Assembly: GCA_041687805.1 (NCBI GenBank)
Contig: JBDNJK010000005.1
Location: 1-8,562, forward strand
Direction of reading: 5' to 3'
DNA: 8,562 bases
Source: SZUA-87 sp041687805
Lineage (GTDB): Bacteria > Actinomycetota > Acidimicrobiia > Acidimicrobiales > Aldehydirespiratoraceae
Positions 5,822 through 8,562 of the stretch are shown piece after piece (the stretch's first letter is position 1; each line of letters begins with the position of its first letter). The notes beneath the pieces are model-generated. The model ran no database searches and was not told where the DNA came from. It saw only the letters and a program-made list of their open reading frames with translations. A program made the translations under genes and the position numbers.

Positions 5822-6313
5822 ATGCAGGAGATGGAGCTCGTAGGTGTCCGTGTGGAGATGCCATCCAATGTGCCGGTGCTGTTATTGCGCGAGCGCTCGG
5901 CGACGGCGCGGTTGGTGCCAATATTCATCGGTGCGCCTGAGGCGACGGCGATAGCGCTTGCTCTCGATGAGATCGAGACGCCACGACCGATGACCCACGA
6001 CTTGATCCGCGAGATCTTCGATGAGCTGGGAGTCGACGTGGAGAAGGTAGTGGTCACCGGCTTGAGCGAGAAGACGTTCTTCGCTGAGCTGCATCTCATC
6101 AGGGATGGCCAACCACACGCCTTGTCGTGCCGGCCATCAGATGCAATAGCCATAGCGGCGCGAACAGGCGCTCCGATCTTCATGGAGGATCTCGTCATAG
6201 AAGAGGTCGGGTATCACGAAGACGACGAGGTGATCGACGACGAACCCGAAGAGGTTGTCGAGCAATTCAAGGAGTTCATCGAGTCGATCAACCCTGAGGA
6301 TTTCGAAGACTGA
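5822..6313 (+). CDS. Bifunctional nuclease family protein (DUF151, Rv1829 type)
   Basis: 163 residues, typical for the family. Members named from plants have been reported with RNase and DNase activity; the role in actinobacteria is not settled. The family's features are visible: an N-terminal MELVGVRVEMPSNVPVLLLRE-like strand region, IFIGAPEATAIALAL (34-48), RPMTHDL (55-61), a strand pair around FFAELHL (86-92), and SCRPSDAIAIAARTGAPIF (102-120). An acidic C-terminal tail (about 130-163) ends in the commonly seen NPEDF. The start is ATG 5822; a second ATG at 5831 has AGGAG directly abutting it, too close to act as a ribosome site. Gene order after garA-ftsR matches Rv1827-Rv1829. A hairpin follows at 6341-6365, which may end the operon. 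Confidence 0.93.
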   Translation: MQEMELVGVRVEMPSNVPVLLLRERSATARLVPIFIGAPEATAIALALDEIETPRPMTHDLIREIFDELGVDVEKVVVTGLSEKTFFAELHLIRDGQPHALSCRPSDAIAIAARTGAPIFMEDLVIEEVGYHEDDEVIDDEPEEVVEQFKEFIESINPEDFED

Positions 6314-6340
6314 CAGGCCTCCAATTTGGGGGTGTGAGCG

Positions 6341-6367
6341 GTTGCGGCTTTCCATCAGTCGCAATTT
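6341..6367 (+). terminator. Candidate terminator hairpin after the bifunctional nuclease gene
   Basis: GTTGCGGCT (6341-6349) pairs with AGTCGCAAT (6357-6365) over 9 bp, including two G-U pairs, around a 7-nt loop, and is followed only by a short TTTCT. It lies in the 91-nt gap before the CBS gene. It lacks a proper U tract, so termination would be weak or factor-assisted. Confidence 0.4.
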
Positions 6368-6404
6368 CTGGGAGAGTTGAGGGCAACTTGACCAGGGAGA
6401 CGCC

Positions 6405-6836
6405 ATGAGAGTCAGCGACATAGTGAGGAGCAAGGGGAGCGATGTAGCCACCCTCGACCCCGCCGATACGGTCGCGACGGCGGTTCGACGTTTGGCTGAG
6501 CTTTCGTTCGGTGCGCTGGTCGTGTCGACCGACGGAATCCACGTTGAAGGGATACTCAGCGAACGAGACGTAGTGCGGTGTCTCGATCACAGACCCAATA
6601 CTCTCGACGCCCCGGTGTCAGAGCTCATGACAGTCGACGTCGTCACTTGTGAGATGTCCGACGACATTGCAGACCTGATGGCATTGATGACCGAACAAAG
6701 AATCCGACATCTTCCCGTCATGGTTGATGGCGAGCTCGCCGGCCTGGTCAGCATCGGCGATGTCGTGAAGGGTCGTTTGGCGGAGCTTGAAGAAGAGCGG
6801 CGATACCTCGAGGACTACATCACCACCGGTCGCTGA
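6405..6836 (+). CDS. Tandem CBS-domain protein
   Basis: 143 residues consisting almost wholly of a CBS pair (Bateman module): CBS1 about 5-60, ending GILSERDVVR (49-58), and CBS2 about 68-128, ending GLVSIGDVVKGRL (113-125). The C-terminal helix LEEERRYLEDYITTGR is the usual tail of this small stand-alone family. Such modules bind adenosine nucleotides (AMP, ATP, sometimes SAM or NAD) and control a partner; the partner here is unknown and no enzymatic or transport domain is attached. The ATG is supported by AGGGAG (6394-6399) 5 nt upstream. It is set apart from the bfn gene by a hairpin and from the next gene by 178 nt, so it is probably a separate transcription unit. It has no counterpart at this position in the mycobacterial block as I recall it. 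Confidence 0.93.
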   Translation: MRVSDIVRSKGSDVATLDPADTVATAVRRLAELSFGALVVSTDGIHVEGILSERDVVRCLDHRPNTLDAPVSELMTVDVVTCEMSDDIADLMALMTEQRIRHLPVMVDGELAGLVSIGDVVKGRLAELEEERRYLEDYITTGR

Positions 6837-6846
6837 GCCGCGGAAG

Positions 6847-6896
6847 GTGTGATCGGAACTGGCAGTGGTAGTCGCTCTACGCGCGTCCGATCACGC
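6847..6896 (+). repeat. Perfect 9-bp inverted repeat with nested hairpin downstream of the CBS gene
   Basis: GTGATCGGA (6849-6857) is exactly complementary to TCCGATCAC (6886-6894); one G-U and one G-C pair extend it outward to 6847/6896. Inside the 28-nt loop GTAG (6869-6872) pairs with CTAC (6878-6881 region) around TCGCT. It could be a transcription end structure without a U tract, a structured RNA, or a regulator site for the downstream MerR gene. Nothing else decides between these. Confidence 0.4.
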
Positions 6897-6925
6897 GATG
6901 TGCGCGAATTGCGATGAGAGGATCG

Positions 6926-6954
6926 TTGACCCGGTGGCTTCAAACTCGTATTGT
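6926..6954 (+). promoter_or_regulatory. Candidate sigma-A promoter for the second merR gene
   Basis: TTGACC (6926-6931), a 17-bp spacer and TATTGT (6949-6954) form a near-canonical housekeeping promoter, predicting a start near 6961 and a leader of about 54 nt. An alternative pair further down, TTGTCT (6951-6956) and TAATTT (6976-6981), has a 19-bp spacer of the kind seen at MerR-activated promoters. Both are read by eye only. Confidence 0.5.
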
Positions 6955-7014
6955 CTTAGGCAGGTCACATCGGCGTAATTTCGTCGATGTAGAGAACTCC
7001 GGGAGATGCACCCA

Positions 7015-7485
7015 ATGGGCGAGCAGGGATTCAGCGGCAAAGGAACTTCCGAGATCGTGGGTATCACCTATCGCCAACTCGACTACTGGGCCCGCACCGA
7101 CCTGGTGAGACCATCTCTCACCGAAGCGCATGGCAGCGGAAGCCGCCGTGAATACAGCTACCGCGACCTTCTCGAACTGAAGGTGATCAAAAGCCTGCTC
7201 GATGCAGGCATACGCCTCGAACAGGTTCGCAAAGTGTTCGCCTATGTCAGAGAGAATCTCGGAGAAGACATCGCGTCGGCCAACCTCGTCATCGAGGGTT
7301 CGCGCTCGGTTCTGGTCAACACGGGTGAAGAACTGATCGATATTCTGCAAAACGGTCAGGGCGTGCTCAACGTGCTACCTCTGGCCGCGGTGAAGGACGA
7401 AATCGACACGCGAATCGTGGAACTCTTCCCAGAGCGGTCTGCCGCCTCATCGACCAACATGCGCCAAGTATCCGGCCAGGACTGA
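7015..7485 (+). CDS. resR: MerR-family regulator, Rv1830 (ResR/McdR) orthologue
   Basis: 156 residues. The N-terminal winged-helix domain (about 8-75) has GITYRQLDYWARTDLVRPS (16-34), HGSGSRREYSYRDLLELKVIK (39-59) and LLDAGIRLEQVR, very close to what I recall of mycobacterial Rv1830, a MerR regulator linked to growth, division and antibiotic resilience. The C-terminal part (about 76-140) includes the also conserved EELIDILQNGQGV (105-117). No cysteines for metal sensing are present, so it is not a metal-type MerR. The start is taken as ATG 7015 because GGGAG (7001-7005) lies 9 nt upstream; ATG 7006 would abut that ribosome site and add three residues (MHP). The order ftsR-bfn-resR matches Rv1828-1830, with the hpt-like and CBS genes added. 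It is 5 nt from the next gene. Confidence 0.93.
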   Translation: MGEQGFSGKGTSEIVGITYRQLDYWARTDLVRPSLTEAHGSGSRREYSYRDLLELKVIKSLLDAGIRLEQVRKVFAYVRENLGEDIASANLVIEGSRSVLVNTGEELIDILQNGQGVLNVLPLAAVKDEIDTRIVELFPERSAASSTNMRQVSGQD

Positions 7486-7490
7486 AATCC

Positions 7491-7814
7491 GTGAGTATTT
7501 TTTGCCACCCGTCTGAGCGCGTGATAGCAGATCTGTTCGATAGTTACGGCATCAAGTGGGAGTACGAGCCCACCACCTTCGTCCTTGAGACCAACGACAA
7601 CGGCGATCCCACGTGCGCCTTCACACCAGACTTCTATCTGTGCGACTTCGACACCTACGTGGAGGTCACCACACTTCGCCAAGCTCTGGTGACCACAAAG
7701 CACCGCAAGATTCGATTGCTTGAGGCGCAACGCCCAGATGTTTCGGTCCGGCTCCTGTGCCGCCGTGACGTCGAACGGCTTGGACTCAAGTACGGTCTGT
7801 CCAACGCCGCCTGA
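7491..7814 (+). CDS. Small PD-(D/E)XK-like (TnsA-N-like) protein, function unknown
   Basis: 107 residues from a GTG start with AGGA (7478-7481) 9 nt upstream, 5 nt after the MerR stop. The arrangement HPSER (Glu9 on the first helix), WEYEP (23-27), FTPDFYL with Asp47 (44-50), and YVEVTT with Glu58 (56-61) resembles the core of a PD-(D/E)XK nuclease fold of the TnsA/VRR type: helix glutamate, P-D, then E-x-K. The third position is Thr60, not lysine; Lys70 or Lys73 in the next helix (TTKHRKIRLL) might substitute. Similar sequences, as I remember them, occur as an N-terminal domain fused to hypoxanthine phosphoribosyltransferase in other bacteria; I cannot verify this here. If right, the hpt-like gene in this window is a natural partner to examine. 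Whether it cuts or merely binds nucleic acid is unknown. Confidence 0.8.
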   Translation: MSIFCHPSERVIADLFDSYGIKWEYEPTTFVLETNDNGDPTCAFTPDFYLCDFDTYVEVTTLRQALVTTKHRKIRLLEAQRPDVSVRLLCRRDVERLGLKYGLSNAA

Positions 7815-7870
7815 TCGAACCTTGAGAGCTCGACACTCGGCAAACCAACCGTGTTAGAGCAGGAGTAGCA

Positions 7871-8562
7871 GTGTCAGAGGATCGTCGTTCGCCGTTGCAT
7901 CAAGCCCATCTCGACCTCGACGCCAAGATGGTGCCTTTCGGGGGTTGGGAGATGCCTCTCTCGTATCCATCAGGCACGTTGGCTGAACACGCCGCGTGCC
8001 GTGAGTCGGCCGTCGCATTCGACGTTTCTCACTTGGGGACGGTGCGTGTCACGGGAGCCGGAGCGTTCGACGCTCTGCAGTGGGCGTTCACAAACGATCT
8101 CAATCGGATCCGACCCGGCCGCGCCCAATACACCCATCTGCTCGATGAGAACGATGCGTCGGTGATCGACGACATCATCGTGTGGTGGGTAGCGCCAGAC
8201 CGCTTCGACGTGATGCCCAACGCCTCCAACACATCGAGGGTGGTGGCGGCGCTATCAGAGGGCTCGGTGGTGCCAGACGCCGTCGACGTCACCTCACAGA
8301 GAGCAGTGATCGCAGTCCAAGGACCCGAGGCGCGTTCTCGTCTGGCCACAGTGGCGCCGGAGGCGGCTGCCGTCCCCCGATTCGACGTGGCCCAGGTCAA
8401 GTTTGGCGATGTCGACGTGGTGGTTGCAGGCACTGGATACACCGGAGAAGACGGAGTCGAGATTGCCGTACCGGTGGAGTCTGCGATCGAGGTATGGGAT
8501 CGTGTTCTTGACACCGGCGTGAAGCCCGCAGGTCTCGGGGCACGAGACACACTGCGTCTCGA
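7871..8562 (+). CDS. gcvT: Glycine cleavage system T protein (aminomethyltransferase), 3' end cut by window edge
   Basis: 230 codons are visible of an expected 360-370. GcvT moves the methylene group from the aminomethyl-lipoyl H protein to tetrahydrofolate, releasing ammonia. Recognisable features are SPLHQAHLDLDAKMVPFGGWEMP (7-29), ACRESAVAFDVSHLG (42-56), VIDDIIV (98-104) with the folate-site aspartate at 100-101, PNASN (116-120), QGPEAR and GTGYTGEDGVEI (187-198). GARDTLRL at the right edge is the familiar lead into the later catalytic region. The start is GTG 7871, with AGGAG (7861-7865) 5 nt upstream. The 56-nt gap after the nuclease-like gene shows no clear promoter or glycine riboswitch, so it may be read through from the MerR promoter. 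It lies about 4 kb from gcvH on the same strand. Confidence 0.97.
   Translation, partial: MSEDRRSPLHQAHLDLDAKMVPFGGWEMPLSYPSGTLAEHAACRESAVAFDVSHLGTVRVTGAGAFDALQWAFTNDLNRIRPGRAQYTHLLDENDASVIDDIIVWWVAPDRFDVMPNASNTSRVVAALSEGSVVPDAVDVTSQRAVIAVQGPEARSRLATVAPEAAAVPRFDVAQVKFGDVDVVVAGTGYTGEDGVEIAVPVESAIEVWDRVLDTGVKPAGLGARDTLRL

Noticed and set aside
6905..6960. A T-loop-like stretch (GGCTTCAAACTC) suggesting a tRNA
   Set aside because: No acceptor, D or anticodon stems can be drawn around it.
8029..8550. A 173-codon minus-strand frame opposite gcvT
   Set aside because: Ser/Thr/Ala-rich composition with no motifs; a shadow of the clear gcvT frame.
1..8562. CRISPR array, insertion sequence, attachment site or prophage/defence island
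   Set aside because: No direct-repeat arrays, transposase motifs, flanking terminal repeats or sharp change in base use were seen; gene content is that of a conserved chromosomal block.

Overview
The window looks like a stretch of a moderately GC-rich actinomycetotal chromosome, most likely from the Acidimicrobiia or a neighbouring deep lineage. That placement is inferred from gene order and protein resemblance only; no search was run. Its core is a block that I recognise from Mycobacterium tuberculosis: pgsA2 (Rv1822), gcvH (Rv1826), garA (Rv1827), the MerR regulator Rv1828/FtsR, the bifunctional-nuclease-family gene Rv1829, the MerR regulator Rv1830 (ResR/McdR), then glycine-cleavage genes. 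The same order appears here, with additions: an HPRT-like phosphoribosyltransferase after ftsR, a tandem-CBS protein after the nuclease-family gene, and a small nuclease-like protein before gcvT. Sequence is densely coding throughout, with no insertion sequence, tRNA, rRNA, CRISPR array or prophage signature.

Layout. At the left edge a 5'-intact but truncated maf runs leftward. Diverging from it by only 5 bp is an unrecognised single-pass membrane protein whose stop overlaps the start of a SRAP/YedK-type DNA-protein crosslink gene (1675-2382). The SRAP stop overlaps the stop of a convergent HIT-family hydrolase (2379-2804, minus strand). The HIT gene and pgsA (2828-3436) diverge from a tiny gap holding two overlapping TANNNT elements. 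After pgsA lies a 143-nt gap that may hold a relic of a sugar-phosphate nucleotidyltransferase start. Then comes a tight run gcvH-garA-ftsR-hpt-like-bfn (3580-6313) with stop/start overlaps or gaps of 9-18 nt. A hairpin precedes the CBS gene (6405-6836). A 178-nt gap with an inverted repeat and a good sigma-A type promoter precedes the second MerR gene (7015-7485), the small nuclease-like gene (7491-7814) and gcvT, which is cut by the right edge.

Functionally the locus mixes glycine cleavage (GcvH, GcvT), FHA signalling that in relatives controls TCA/glutamate flux (GarA), two MerR regulators linked in relatives to cell division and growth, phospholipid synthesis, and house-cleaning or damage proteins (Maf, HIT, SRAP). 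The most notable points are a GarA-like protein carrying an N-terminal zinc ribbon and a changed phosphorylation motif, an HPRT-like protein with several altered active-site positions, a small PD-(D/E)XK-like protein lacking the usual lysine, and five gene starts that each sit 6-7 nt after a TANNNT element, suggesting frequent leaderless transcription. I see no clear-cut new multi-gene defence or mobile system.
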